DNA of 64,000 nt from Allomuricauda sp. NBRC 101325 (GTDB lineage: Bacteria; Bacteroidota; Bacteroidia; Flavobacteriales; Flavobacteriaceae): the NCBI RefSeq assembly GCF_030268205.1, contig NZ_BSQF01000002.1, positions 682,001 through 746,000 of the forward strand, written 5' to 3'. The notes beneath the pieces were generated by a model. That model saw only the letters and a list, made by a program, of their open reading frames with translations. It was not told the origin of the DNA and did not search any database. The first letter of the stretch is position 1. Each line of letters begins with the position of its first letter. The position numbers and the translations under genes are program-made. This document shows positions 25,373 through 34,228 of the stretch, piece after piece.

Positions 25373-25786
25373 TTATGTGCCTGCACTTTCCAAATCCCGA
25401 AGCATTCGGTCTTGGGTAGGGCGCAAATAAATCAAATAAAGAATTAAAAGTACTCCGACAAGAATCAACTCCTTAGCCATGAACAGGATAATAAATGCAG
25501 CACCTTCTATCACTGCCCAACGAATCAAGGATGCTGTTTGATAGGATGCCATATTTTCCTCAGTTGTCAGTTTACGGTCAATAACTTTCAACTGATTTTT
25601 GAAAAGCATTTCACCAACTAAAATGGACCCAAGGGGAATGCTCAATAAAATATTGGTCCCTGAATTGAATTCAGGCAATTTTAAAAATTCCAAGGTGTGA
25701 AGGTCGCCAACAATGATGTAAGCAAGCGCCACTCCAGCACAAATTCCAAAATGGATGATTTTAAAGGTTCTAAATTTTTCTTTCAT
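25373..25786 (-). CDS. Hypothetical four-helix membrane protein
   Basis: The 137-residue protein has four predicted membrane segments (residues 10-27, 46-60, 88-102 and 106-122), with a cytoplasmic, charged loop KNQLKVIDRKLTTEEN between the second and third. The family is unknown to me; similar proteins occur in Flavobacteriaceae. It lies 28 bp downstream of the S9 peptidase gene... in transcriptional order the peptidase (start 27842) comes first, so the two probably form an operon. Confidence 0.65.
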   Translation of the reverse strand: MKEKFRTFKIIHFGICAGVALAYIIVGDLHTLEFLKLPEFNSGTNILLSIPLGSILVGEMLFKNQLKVIDRKLTTEENMASYQTASLIRWAVIEGAAFIILFMAKELILVGVLLILYLIYLRPTQDRMLRDLESAGT

Positions 25787-25814
25787 TTAAAAATGATAAT
25801 TGGCTTATTTAAAT

Positions 25815-27842
25815 TTATTCCCCTTTATACTTTTCAAACCAAGCTAAAACGGCTGCTATTTTAGCAATCAAGTTACTGGGTTTGTTGGCTATACCGTGTC
25901 CAGCCCCAGGAATTCTAACCATGGCGGTTTCCACATTCTCTAATTTTAAGGCCGCATAAAATTGTTCCGATTCCGCAATTGGGGTACGGTAATCTTCTTC
26001 CCCTGTCAACAACATGGTTGGTGTGGTCACATTGCCCACATAGGTAAGGGGAGAGCGACGTTGGTAGTTTTCTGGGTCTTCCCATGGTTTTTTGCCAAAC
26101 CAATATTTGGAGAAAAACTGAACTCCATCAGCATACAACACAAAACTGGTCCAGTTGATAACGGGTTTGGCCACCACGGCAGCTTTGAAACGGTCCGTTT
26201 TACCAACGATCCAAGCCGTAAGCACACCACCACCAGAACCACCGGTCACATAAAGGTTTTCTGTATCCACATAGCCTTTCTCCAATAAAGCATCAACTCC
26301 GGACATTAAGTCTTCGTAATCGTGATTTGGGTAATCATGATGAATTAAATTCCCGAATTCTTCCCCATAGCTTGTACTACCTCTGGGATTGGTATATAGC
26401 ACAACATAACCTGCAGCGGCATAGGCTTGAATTTCAGCAGAATATACAGCGCCATAACTTGTGAAAGGTCCCCCATGTATTTCCAGAATCATGGGATATT
26501 TCTTCAATGGGTCAAAATCGGGAGGAGTAACCACCCAACCTTGAATTTTGCGTTGATCATAGCTGGACTCCCACCACATTTCTTCCACTTTGCCCAATTT
26601 TTTGAAAGCAAACAGGTCATCGTTTACTGCTGTCAATCGTTTTGTGCTTTTAGTATCAGCAGCTCCTAAATCTGAAGGAGAGGTGGTATCGCCAAAGGTA
26701 TATGCAAATTTATTATTGGTTGAAGCTGAAAAACTTGCAGCGTTATAGGGTCTTCCCAATGAAAGTCCACCCAAGCCATCGGTAATATCCGACACATTGC
26801 CCGTTAAACTCATTGAAGCCAATTTGCCCATTCCTTGATCAGTGTAGATAAAATAGAATCCATTGCCTTTGCTGTTCCATACCATATCCTCAACATCTCT
26901 ATCAAAATCACCGGAAATTAATTTTGAATCGGAACCGTCGGAATTCATCACATACAATTGGGTAAGTTGATATCCTTGCAAACGGTCGTCATAACCCAAA
27001 TAGGCAATTTTAGAACCGTCAGGAGACAAAACAGGGTGGGCATCGGGTCCGTAGCGGTCTGTCAATGGCGTAATTTTACCATCAATCGTACTTATTGTAT
27101 AGATTTCGCTATCAGCAGGCTCCATTTCTTCATCCTTATGGAAATTGGCATTAAAATACAAATGCGTATTGTCCTTGGCCCAAACTGGTCCACCATGGTC
27201 AAATTCTGTAAATGTTAGCTGTTTTGGAGTACCACCACTCAATGGCAAGGTGAACAATTGCATGTTTCCACCTTTGTAATAGCCAGCACCATCTCCGCGA
27301 TAGTTCATTTTATCAATGTATTTCGGTGGGTCGTTCCATTTGGCACCCTCAGGTTTTGCTGGCATTTTAATAATGGATGAATTTGCCTCGGGAACAAACA
27401 TGTTAAAGGCCAAAGTTTTATCATCATAGGACCAGGATATCTGTCCTGGGGATTGAGGTGTGTTGGTCAAAGCCATGGTCTCTTTGGTGTCTAACCACAT
27501 GAGATACAGCTTCATTTTATCATCGGCCATATTCGATTTGAAAACGATTTTGGAGCCATCGTGGGACCAAACAGGGGAGAAGTCGTTATGATTTCCTGTC
27601 GTCAAAGGTCTATTATTGGAACCATCAAAATTGATGATCCAAAGGTTGGACAGGTTACGGTCGGTCATCACATCCTTAAAATTGCGAACGTAGATGATTT
27701 TAGACCCATCTGGCGAAATTTGTGGGTCGGAAACGTATTCCATATTAAAAATGTCCAGCAGTTCTAAATTGGATTGTACTTGACTGAATCCCAAAGGGAT
27801 TATGGCCACAAATAGGAGTAGTGTGGCTACTAATTTTTTCAT
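25815..27842 (-). CDS. Secreted S9 family prolyl oligopeptidase-like peptidase
   Basis: The 675-residue protein has a signal peptide (MKKLVATLLLFVAIIPLGFSQ). An N-terminal beta-propeller follows with TolB/PD40-type repeats (SPDGSKIIYVRNF, SHDGSKIVFKS, SPDGSKIAYLG). The C-terminal hydrolase domain has the elbow GGSGGG (in YVTGGSGGGVLTAW), a DYRTPIAESEQFY aspartate segment and a PGAGHGI histidine segment. This layout matches acylaminoacyl-peptidase or dipeptidyl-peptidase-type S9 enzymes of the periplasm, which take oligopeptides. The precise specificity is open. Confidence 0.92.
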   Translation of the reverse strand: MKKLVATLLLFVAIIPLGFSQVQSNLELLDIFNMEYVSDPQISPDGSKIIYVRNFKDVMTDRNLSNLWIINFDGSNNRPLTTGNHNDFSPVWSHDGSKIVFKSNMADDKMKLYLMWLDTKETMALTNTPQSPGQISWSYDDKTLAFNMFVPEANSSIIKMPAKPEGAKWNDPPKYIDKMNYRGDGAGYYKGGNMQLFTLPLSGGTPKQLTFTEFDHGGPVWAKDNTHLYFNANFHKDEEMEPADSEIYTISTIDGKITPLTDRYGPDAHPVLSPDGSKIAYLGYDDRLQGYQLTQLYVMNSDGSDSKLISGDFDRDVEDMVWNSKGNGFYFIYTDQGMGKLASMSLTGNVSDITDGLGGLSLGRPYNAASFSASTNNKFAYTFGDTTSPSDLGAADTKSTKRLTAVNDDLFAFKKLGKVEEMWWESSYDQRKIQGWVVTPPDFDPLKKYPMILEIHGGPFTSYGAVYSAEIQAYAAAGYVVLYTNPRGSTSYGEEFGNLIHHDYPNHDYEDLMSGVDALLEKGYVDTENLYVTGGSGGGVLTAWIVGKTDRFKAAVVAKPVINWTSFVLYADGVQFFSKYWFGKKPWEDPENYQRRSPLTYVGNVTTPTMLLTGEEDYRTPIAESEQFYAALKLENVETAMVRIPGAGHGIANKPSNLIAKIAAVLAWFEKYKGE

Positions 27843-27960
27843 GAGAATTGAATTAGAAAGTTTGATTCTTAAATGTACGGAATTATTCTATCCCAAATAA
27901 AAATGAAAGATCGTCAGGTAAAGCGCAGTCCAGACATAAATACAATGTACCTTTCGATTA

Positions 27961-27986
27961 CTCCTTCGACTGCGCTCAGGATGACA
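27961..27986 (-). repeat. Copy of a 26-bp dispersed intergenic repeat
   Basis: The minus strand here reads TGTCATCCTGAGCGCAGTCG and six further bases that are identical to 46618-46643. Related shorter copies lie at 28029-28046 and 36025-36043. All lie between genes. Confidence 0.8.
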
Positions 27987-28059
27987 TCTCAAGGTCCCTT
28001 AATTCATAAAATCTACTGTCTACTGGGCCTTGAGCGAAGTCGAAAGGCCTTATTTCCCT

Positions 28060-28911
28060 TTAGTAGGTAGTTGTCATGTTTTTGTCCACACAGATGATGA
28101 AATCGGCAATACCCATATTTTCTTTGGCCAATTGATGCACGTCTTCTTGCGTGACGGTAGAAATGGTTCCATAAGCCAAATCGGGACGTTCCAACATCAA
28201 ATACCATAGAATCCCCTCATAATTATTGGAGTGGTAGGCGCCATTATAATGCATGAAAAGGCTATTTTCCTTATAATTTTCAAGGATAAAATGTGCCATG
28301 GTGGCATCTTTAATGGCTTGTGCCATGACCAAAGTGGGGCTGCCATGGTCGCCCATCATTTTTAGGATGTTTTGATATCCCGGCAACTCAGGGTCGTAGG
28401 TTATGGGCAAGGGAGCTATCCAAGATTTTTCCTCAGTCGTGAGGGAATCCAACGCTTCAAAACCACCTTTGTACACTATACTGGCATAGCGACGGGGCAC
28501 ATTGGTTGCCACAAAAACGATTTCTTTCTCCTTGGCAAAATCGACCAACGGGGCGTAATCGGTTTTATGGTTGGGCCAAAGTCTGGCAACTGTATCCAGC
28601 GCTTTTGCATCAATTTCTTCAGCTAAGTAAGCGTTGAGCTCCTTTTGGTTGTCCGCCTCGATCATTTCAGCCCCTAAAATCAATGGCTTTTTTAGAAATA
28701 GGTCCGACGTCAATTCAAATTGCAACCAATGTGCGATGGGATTGTTGTGCAATTCCCCAAACAGCACCATATCCTTTTCCTCCAAGGTTTTCAACATCTT
28801 TTTGTAGGATACTTTTTTGCCTTTTGCATTATAGATCACATAGGGTGCTTTTTGAGCATTACCTAGGCTTAGGCTAAGAGTGAAAACTAAAAGGAAAAGG
28901 AAATGCTTCAT
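28060..28911 (-). CDS. Secreted ChaN/haem-binding uptake (Tiki-like) family protein
   Basis: The ATG at 28911 gives a signal peptide (MKHFLFLLVFTLSLSLGNAQ); the ATG at 28959 would place the gene inside gnd. The 283-residue protein has the ChaN signatures VLFGELHNNPIAHWLQFEL and LILGAEMIEADNQKELNAYL, plus a late NGAYHSNNYEGILW histidine motif. ChaN proteins bind haem or iron at the outer membrane, and the wider fold includes TraB and Tiki enzymes. It begins 11 bp after the gnd stop, so the two are almost certainly co-transcribed. Confidence 0.85.
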   Translation of the reverse strand: MKHFLFLLVFTLSLSLGNAQKAPYVIYNAKGKKVSYKKMLKTLEEKDMVLFGELHNNPIAHWLQFELTSDLFLKKPLILGAEMIEADNQKELNAYLAEEIDAKALDTVARLWPNHKTDYAPLVDFAKEKEIVFVATNVPRRYASIVYKGGFEALDSLTTEEKSWIAPLPITYDPELPGYQNILKMMGDHGSPTLVMAQAIKDATMAHFILENYKENSLFMHYNGAYHSNNYEGILWYLMLERPDLAYGTISTVTQEDVHQLAKENMGIADFIICVDKNMTTTY

Positions 28912-28921
28912 ATTGATCAGT

Positions 28922-30334
28922 TTATTTATTCTCCCACTCCGTATGGAAAATCCCCTCACGATCTAAACGTTCGTAAGTATGTGAACCAAAATAATCGCGC
29001 TGCGCCTGAATCAAGTTCAAAGGCAAACGACTACTGGTGTAGGCATCAAAATATGTAAGGGCGTTGGAGATTCCGGGTAAAGGAATTCCATTTGCAGCAC
29101 CATACCCCACCAATTCACGGGCGGCTTCAACAGTGCTTTTTACTTTTTCCACAAAGGAGGGAGATAGCAATAAGTTTCTTAATGCCTCATCCGCTTGGTA
29201 GGCTTCGGTAATATCGGCCAAAAGTGCGGCGCGGATTATACAACCTGCTCTCCAGATCTTGGCAATCTCTCCCAATTCCAATTCATAGCCATACTCTTTG
29301 GAAGCATCTGCCAATTGGTGCATGCCCTGTGCGTAGGTGATGATAAAAGCAAAATAAAGGGCTTGCTCTGCCTTGCTGATAAAATCATCCTTATCAACAT
29401 TAGCAGGAGTTGGTCTATCGTAAAGTTCGTCTGCCTGAACACGTTCTTCCTTTAAGGCAGATATTTCACGCATGCTCACTGCAACATCAATGGTTGGAAC
29501 TGGAATTCCTAGATCCATCGCATTTTGTGAGGTCCATTTTCCAGTACCTTTTTGCTTGGCTTTGTCCAAAATCATATCGACCAAATCATTATCGGTCAAA
29601 TCGTCTTTTTGTTCAAAGATTTCTGAAGTGATTTCGACCAAGAACGATTGTAAGCGACCTTGGTTCCAGTCAGCGAATGTTTTATGAAGCTCGTCATTGG
29701 AAAGTCCACCTGCTTTTTTCAAAAGGTCATAGATTTCGGAAGTCAACTGCATCAAACCATATTCGATACCGTTGTGCACCATTTTCACATAGTTTCCTGC
29801 CGATTTAGGACCCAAATAAGCCACACAAGGCTCCCCTTTGTATTTGGCGGAAACTGCTTCAAAAATTGGTTTCACATGTTGATAGGCTACACGGGAACCA
29901 CCTGGCATTATGCTGGGGCCTTTTCGGGCTCCTTCGGCACCACCTGAAACCCCTGCACCAAAAAAGTTAATGCCCTTATCTTTCAAATAAGCTTCGCGAC
30001 GGTCGGTATCCGTAAAAAATGAATTTCCTCCGTCGATAATTATGTCACCTTCATCCAAATGAGGCAACAATCCTTCGATTACACTGTCCACAATTTTTCC
30101 TGCAGGCACCAACAACATTATTTTTCTGGGGGTGGTCAATCCATCCACAAAGGTTTTAACATCGGAAGTAGCGTTCACTTTTGCCGTATCTCCACCTTCT
30201 TCAATCAACGCATTTACTTTTTCAGCATCCAAATCGTTTCCAAAAGCGGTAAATCCGTTGTCAGCCACGTTCAAAATAAAATTGCGTCCCATTACCCCAA
30301 GGCCCACAAGGCCAAAATCATACATATCTGCCAT
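28922..30334 (-). CDS. gnd: 6-phosphogluconate dehydrogenase, decarboxylating (NADP-dependent type)
   Basis: The enzyme converts 6-phosphogluconate to ribulose 5-phosphate and CO2 with NADPH formation. The 470-residue protein has the Rossmann start GLVGLGVMGRNFILN, the substrate loop GVSGGAEGARKGPSIMPGG and the catalytic lysine region KMVHNGIEYGLMQL. The long C-terminal half ends YERLDREG. The length fits the dimeric GndA type of about 470 residues. It diverges from zwf across 167 bp, so the first and third steps of the oxidative pentose phosphate route share one control region. Confidence 0.96.
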   Translation of the reverse strand: MADMYDFGLVGLGVMGRNFILNVADNGFTAFGNDLDAEKVNALIEEGGDTAKVNATSDVKTFVDGLTTPRKIMLLVPAGKIVDSVIEGLLPHLDEGDIIIDGGNSFFTDTDRREAYLKDKGINFFGAGVSGGAEGARKGPSIMPGGSRVAYQHVKPIFEAVSAKYKGEPCVAYLGPKSAGNYVKMVHNGIEYGLMQLTSEIYDLLKKAGGLSNDELHKTFADWNQGRLQSFLVEITSEIFEQKDDLTDNDLVDMILDKAKQKGTGKWTSQNAMDLGIPVPTIDVAVSMREISALKEERVQADELYDRPTPANVDKDDFISKAEQALYFAFIITYAQGMHQLADASKEYGYELELGEIAKIWRAGCIIRAALLADITEAYQADEALRNLLLSPSFVEKVKSTVEAARELVGYGAANGIPLPGISNALTYFDAYTSSRLPLNLIQAQRDYFGSHTYERLDREGIFHTEWENK

Positions 30335-30412
30335 TTTGTTATATTCTTCTACTTTTTGTTAAGACTGCCTTAAGGCTGCTCCATTCATCAAAATCGAACC
30401 TAAAATAAACCT

Positions 30413-30420
30413 TAAATTTG
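30413..30420 (+). promoter_or_regulatory. Possible -7 box of the zwf-pgl unit
   Basis: TAAATTTG fits TAnnTTTG in the gnd/zwf divergent region, 82 bp before the zwf ATG. No clear -33 TTG accompanies it. Confidence 0.4.
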
Positions 30421-30501
30421 TCAAGCTCAAAATTAATGGTCTCAATTGATTTTTCTGCAGATCATTTACGATTTTTGTGCCGTCAGAAACCTAAAAAAAC
30501 T

Positions 30502-32031
30502 ATGAAGAAGACCGAAAACCAGATGCTCGTTATTTTTGGGGCATCCGGAGATTTGACTGCGAGAAAACTGATTCCTGCCCTTTTTAACCTTTATATGGCC
30601 AAACAACTACCTGAAAACTTTGTGGTTTTGGGGGCTAGTAGAAGTAATCTCAGCGATGAAGAATTTAGAAACCGTGTGGTTTTTGAAAGTGAATATTTAA
30701 AAGGGAAGATCAACGGATTAAAAGAAGAGGAGATAAAAGCCTTTGCCGATAAAATCTATTATGAAGATTTGGGCAAGGACTATGATACAGATTATGCCCC
30801 GTTACGGAAGCGTGTGGAAGCCTTAAAGGAAAAGCATAACACTTCTGGCAATATCATGTACTATCTATCCACACCGCCAACCTTGTACGAAACCATCGCA
30901 AGTAATTTGGCGGATGCAGGGATGAATACCCAAAATAATGGTTGGAAACGTTTGATCGTGGAAAAACCTTTTGGTTACAGTTTGGAGACCGCAAAGGAAC
31001 TTAACGAAGGGTTGCATAAATATTTTACCGAACCTCAGATTTACCGAATTGATCACTATTTGGGAAAAGAAACGGTTCAGAATTTGCTGGTTACCCGTTT
31101 CTCGAACAGTATTTTTGAACCACTTTGGAACCGAAACTACATCGACCACGTAGAGATTACCAATGCCGAAAGGGTAGGTGTGGAAAAAAGAGGGGGATAT
31201 TACGACAAGTCAGGCGCTTTGCGGGATATGTTTCAAAACCACTTGTTGCAGATTGTTTCTTTGGTAGTAATGGAGCCACCAATTGGCGCTGAAGCCGAAG
31301 AAATTCGTAATGAAAAGGTAAAAGCACTCAAATCACTCCGTATAATGAAGGATGCTGAGACCTTACATCAAAATACGATTCGTGCACAATATGTTTCCTC
31401 AGTGGTTGATGGACAACCTGTAAAAGGCTATCGTGAGGAAGATGGGGTTGATCCTAATTCGACCACCGAAACCTTTGCTGCCATTAAATTTTATGTGGAC
31501 AACTGGCGTTGGCATGGAGTTCCGTTTTATGTGAGAACGGCCAAACGTATGCCCACGAAGGTCACGGAGATTGTGATTCACTTTAAACAACCGCATCATC
31601 AGATTTTTAGTGAAGCAGGGATGCAAAGGGATAACAAATTGGTCATTAGAATTCAACCCGATGAAGGAATTTTAATCAAGTTTGGGGTAAAAGTCCCAGG
31701 GCAAGGCTTTAGGGTGGAACGTGCCAATTTGGACTTCTATTACTCCAGTCTTGGTGAAACCTATGTGATGGAAGCCTACGAACGTTTATTGCTGGATGCC
31801 ATGCAAGGAGATGCAACCCTTTATGCCCGTGCCGATGAGGTGGAGGCCGCTTGGGAATTTGTAGATCCTATCCTTAACTACTGGAAAGAAGGTGATGACG
31901 TACGCATGTACGGCTATGCCGCCGGAGTTTGGGGCCCTGAAAAATCAGATGAGCTTTTCGAAGGCGATGGTTTTTGGAGAAATCCAGGGGAGAATTTGGC
32001 CGATGACCCAGGGTATTGTGTGATTTGCTAA
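30502..32031 (+). CDS. zwf: Glucose-6-phosphate 1-dehydrogenase
   Basis: It oxidises glucose 6-phosphate to 6-phosphogluconolactone with NADP. I take the ATG at 30502 (MKKTENQMLVIFGASGDL) since the 28 residues from an earlier ATG at 30418 do not belong to the family. The 509-residue protein has the nucleotide motif GASGDLTARK (near residue 12) and the active-site motif RIDHYLGKE with the catalytic histidine. The family's C-terminal beta sheet domain follows. pgl comes 86 bp downstream, forming a zwf-pgl unit. Confidence 0.96.
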   Translation: MKKTENQMLVIFGASGDLTARKLIPALFNLYMAKQLPENFVVLGASRSNLSDEEFRNRVVFESEYLKGKINGLKEEEIKAFADKIYYEDLGKDYDTDYAPLRKRVEALKEKHNTSGNIMYYLSTPPTLYETIASNLADAGMNTQNNGWKRLIVEKPFGYSLETAKELNEGLHKYFTEPQIYRIDHYLGKETVQNLLVTRFSNSIFEPLWNRNYIDHVEITNAERVGVEKRGGYYDKSGALRDMFQNHLLQIVSLVVMEPPIGAEAEEIRNEKVKALKSLRIMKDAETLHQNTIRAQYVSSVVDGQPVKGYREEDGVDPNSTTETFAAIKFYVDNWRWHGVPFYVRTAKRMPTKVTEIVIHFKQPHHQIFSEAGMQRDNKLVIRIQPDEGILIKFGVKVPGQGFRVERANLDFYYSSLGETYVMEAYERLLLDAMQGDATLYARADEVEAAWEFVDPILNYWKEGDDVRMYGYAAGVWGPEKSDELFEGDGFWRNPGENLADDPGYCVIC

Positions 32032-32117
32032 GGGCAATATCAATTACCAATAAACAATTTACAATGAACAATGAACAATGTCCAGATTAAGGATGTTGGT
32101 AATCAAAAACATAGATA

Positions 32118-32843
32118 ATGGATCTTAGGATTTTTAAAGATAAAGTAGAAGTAGCCGATCAGTTTTCGGCCTATTTTGTGGAGCAAGCAAAGGGAAAGCA
32201 AGCTTTTCACGTAGCACTTTCAGGTGGAAGTACACCTAAAATTGTATTTGATGTGTTGGCTTACAAGTTTGCAGATCAAGTAGATTGGAACAAAGTACAT
32301 TTTTATTGGGGGGACGAGCGTTGTGTTCCCCCAACGGACGATGAGAGCAATTACAAAATGACAGTGGAACACCTGTTTTCGAAAATTGAGGTGCCACAAG
32401 AAAACATCAACCGAATTTTAGGGGAGAAGGATCCAAGTCCAGAAGCCATGCGCTATGCGAATTTGTTGGAAATTGATTTGGAAAGGGTAGAAGAAGTTCC
32501 CCAATTCGACTTGGTGATCTTGGGTATGGGTGATGATGGTCATACCGCTTCCATTTTTCCACACGAAATTGAACTGTGGGATGCTGAAGACCACTGCGTA
32601 GTGGCTACACATCCGGATTCAGGTCAAAAAAGGGTTTCCATTAATGGAAAAGTAATCAATACGTCCAAAGCTGTGGCGTTTTTGGTCACAGGTGCTTCCA
32701 AAGCAGATAAAGTGGAGGCAGTGATTCATAAAACAGCTGGTTTTGAGCAATATCCAGCTTCTTTAGTACAACCCAAATCAGGGAATTTGGTTTGGTTTTT
32801 GGATGAGGAGGCGGCCGCAAAGCTTAATCAAAATCCATCTTAA
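32118..32843 (+). CDS. pgl: 6-phosphogluconolactonase, DevB type
   Basis: It hydrolyses 6-phosphogluconolactone to 6-phosphogluconate, between Zwf and Gnd. The 241-residue protein has FHVALSGGSTPK (phosphate loop, about residues 31-42), FYWGDERCVPPTDDESNYKM and LGMGDDGHTASIFP, all typical of this NagB-like family. The C-terminal end overlaps by 20 bp the converging thioesterase gene. With zwf upstream and gnd divergent, all three oxidative pentose phosphate enzymes are within 4 kb. Confidence 0.95.
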   Translation: MDLRIFKDKVEVADQFSAYFVEQAKGKQAFHVALSGGSTPKIVFDVLAYKFADQVDWNKVHFYWGDERCVPPTDDESNYKMTVEHLFSKIEVPQENINRILGEKDPSPEAMRYANLLEIDLERVEEVPQFDLVILGMGDDGHTASIFPHEIELWDAEDHCVVATHPDSGQKRVSINGKVINTSKAVAFLVTGASKADKVEAVIHKTAGFEQYPASLVQPKSGNLVWFLDEEAAAKLNQNPS

Positions 32844-33369
32844 CGTTTTCGCCTTGTAAAAAATCCAAAAACTCATTGACTTTAAAGTTGGTGGATTCAA
32901 ATTTGGTATCCCGTTGATTGGCCGAATCTTTCCGTTCCTTACTTCGAGAAAAACGACGGATATCCTGTTTGGATTTAAGAATCAACCCGGGAACTGATCT
33001 GTTTTTACCGTCCTTGCCTTTGGCAACCATTGTAAAATAGGAGGAGTTACAATGTTTAACAGTTCCAGTGGTCACATTTTCCGATTCAACCCGAACACCG
33101 ACCACCATAGAAGTTTTTCCGGTATAATTAATGGAAGCTTTCAACGTAACCAATTCCCCAACTTCAATGGGGTTTAAAAAATCAACTCGATTAACCGAGG
33201 CTGTGACACAATAACTTTGAGAATGTTTGGAGGCACAGGCGAAGGCAATCTGGTCCATTAGGTTCAAGATATGTCCACCATGTACTTTTCCTCCAAAATT
33301 GGAATGTGATGGGAGCATCAGTTCGGTAATGGAGACTCTACTTTCTCTTGATGATTTAAACTTTTTCAT
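32824..33369 (-). CDS. Acyl-CoA thioesterase, hotdog fold (YciA/BACH type)
   Basis: The 181-residue protein has the hotdog core LMLPSHSNFGGKVHGGHILNLMDQIAFACA, with the catalytic Asn and Asp arrangement N-F-x-G-x-V-x-G-G-x-I-L-x-x-M-D of YciA-type enzymes. The strand VDFLNPIEVGELV follows. It hydrolyses acyl-CoA; chain length is not predictable. Its last 20 bases overlap pgl tail to tail. A highly charged C-terminal extension (about residues 140-181) goes beyond the hotdog domain. Confidence 0.9.
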   Translation of the reverse strand: MKKFKSSRESRVSITELMLPSHSNFGGKVHGGHILNLMDQIAFACASKHSQSYCVTASVNRVDFLNPIEVGELVTLKASINYTGKTSMVVGVRVESENVTTGTVKHCNSSYFTMVAKGKDGKNRSVPGLILKSKQDIRRFSRSKERKDSANQRDTKFESTNFKVNEFLDFLQGENVKMDFD

Positions 33370-33419
33370 ATTTTGTTTGGATTTACAACTCCTTTTTTAA
33401 GGAAATCCAGAAGTATCAA

Positions 33420-33818
33420 ATGATTATCAAATATAATCCAAAGCTAAAAGAACTCGCAAGGCAACTCAGAAAGAATGCCACTAAAACAGAAGTGTTGTTG
33501 TGGCAAAAGCTAAAGCGAGACCAAATGCACGGTTACGATTTTCATAGGCAAAAACCTATCGATGAATATATAGTGGATTTCTTTTGTAACAAGTTACAAC
33601 TAGCCATTGAAGTAGATGGGTATTCCCATCAATTAGTTGAGGTATGGGGAAAGGACATTAAGAAAACACAACGACTTAATGAACTTGGTATTTATGTGCT
33701 TCGATTTTCGGATGAACAAGTTTTAAAGGATTTGGAAAATGTCATGAGGGCTATCGAGGATTATATTTTTCGTTTTGAAGAAAATGGAAATACACCTCCC
33801 TCTGTCCCTCCTTTGTAG
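33420..33818 (+). CDS. DUF559 endonuclease-domain protein (VSR-like fold)
   Basis: The 132-residue protein has the DUF559 pattern: LRKNATKTEVLLWQKLKRDQ, then FHRQKPIDEYIVDFFC, LAIEVDGYSH with the Glu-x-Asp active-site type motif, and IYVLRFSDEQV. The family is related to Vsr and restriction-type PD-(D/E)xK nucleases. Its biological role is unknown. The last codons (TPPSVPPL, stop) are read from a REP-like palindrome at 33792-33825, so the 3' end of the gene is part of the repeat. A second, inverted copy lies at 34193-34224. Confidence 0.85.
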   Translation: MIIKYNPKLKELARQLRKNATKTEVLLWQKLKRDQMHGYDFHRQKPIDEYIVDFFCNKLQLAIEVDGYSHQLVEVWGKDIKKTQRLNELGIYVLRFSDEQVLKDLENVMRAIEDYIFRFEENGNTPPSVPPL

Positions 33819-33825
33819 GAGGGAA
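33792..33825 (+). repeat. REP-like palindromic element, copy A
   Basis: ACACCTCCCTCTG precedes a perfect 7-bp stem, TCCCTCC (33805-33811) and GGAGGGA (33818-33824), with loop TTTGTA. The DUF559 stop codon lies within the hairpin. The same plan (ACACC, spacer, G/C-rich hairpin) appears inverted at 34193 and 46568. Confidence 0.75.
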
Positions 33826-33840
33826 GTTGTTAGCCTTGAT

Positions 33841-34134
33841 TTATTTATTGGTACTGGCATGTTTCTTACTGCCCCTCAAAAATGCTCTACCACTCCTAAA
33901 TATAAAAAAAGCAATAATCCAACCAACTGAATGCACAAGCAAATCATACCACATTTCACCTCTAACTCCCATATCAGGGTCAAGCAAAAAATATGGAGCC
34001 TTTCTTATGACAGGAATAGAACTTGGAATGAGGAAAACAGCGATTGCTAAACTAATAAGGATAAGCAATAGCCCAACTATTCTATCTAAAGTTTTTCTAT
34101 TTCTGGACATTTCACTAAAAGTATCAAAATCCAT
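33841..34134 (-). CDS. Hypothetical two-helix membrane protein
   Basis: The 97-residue protein has two predicted membrane segments (about residues 18-38 and 66-81) with a short polar loop (DPDMGVRGEMWYD) between, and basic ends. I do not recognise a family. It lies tail to tail with the DUF559 gene and between two inverted copies of the REP-like element, which makes it the possible cargo of that pair or simply a bystander. Confidence 0.5.
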   Translation of the reverse strand: MDFDTFSEMSRNRKTLDRIVGLLLILISLAIAVFLIPSSIPVIRKAPYFLLDPDMGVRGEMWYDLLVHSVGWIIAFFIFRSGRAFLRGSKKHASTNK

Positions 34135-34192
34135 TCTTTCAAAAAAACCTTATCGAAGTTTATCCCCTACAATATAAAGGAGTCAAGTCGTT

Positions 34193-34224
34193 TCCCCTCT
34201 ATAAAGAGGGGATTAAGGGGTGTG
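34193..34224 (-). repeat. REP-like palindromic element, copy B
   Basis: CCCCTCT (34194-34200) and AGAGGGG (34205-34211) form a perfect stem with loop ATAA, followed by ATTAAGGGGTGTG. Read on the minus strand it has the same order as copy A at 33792. Confidence 0.75.
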
Positions 34225-34228
34225 TTAT

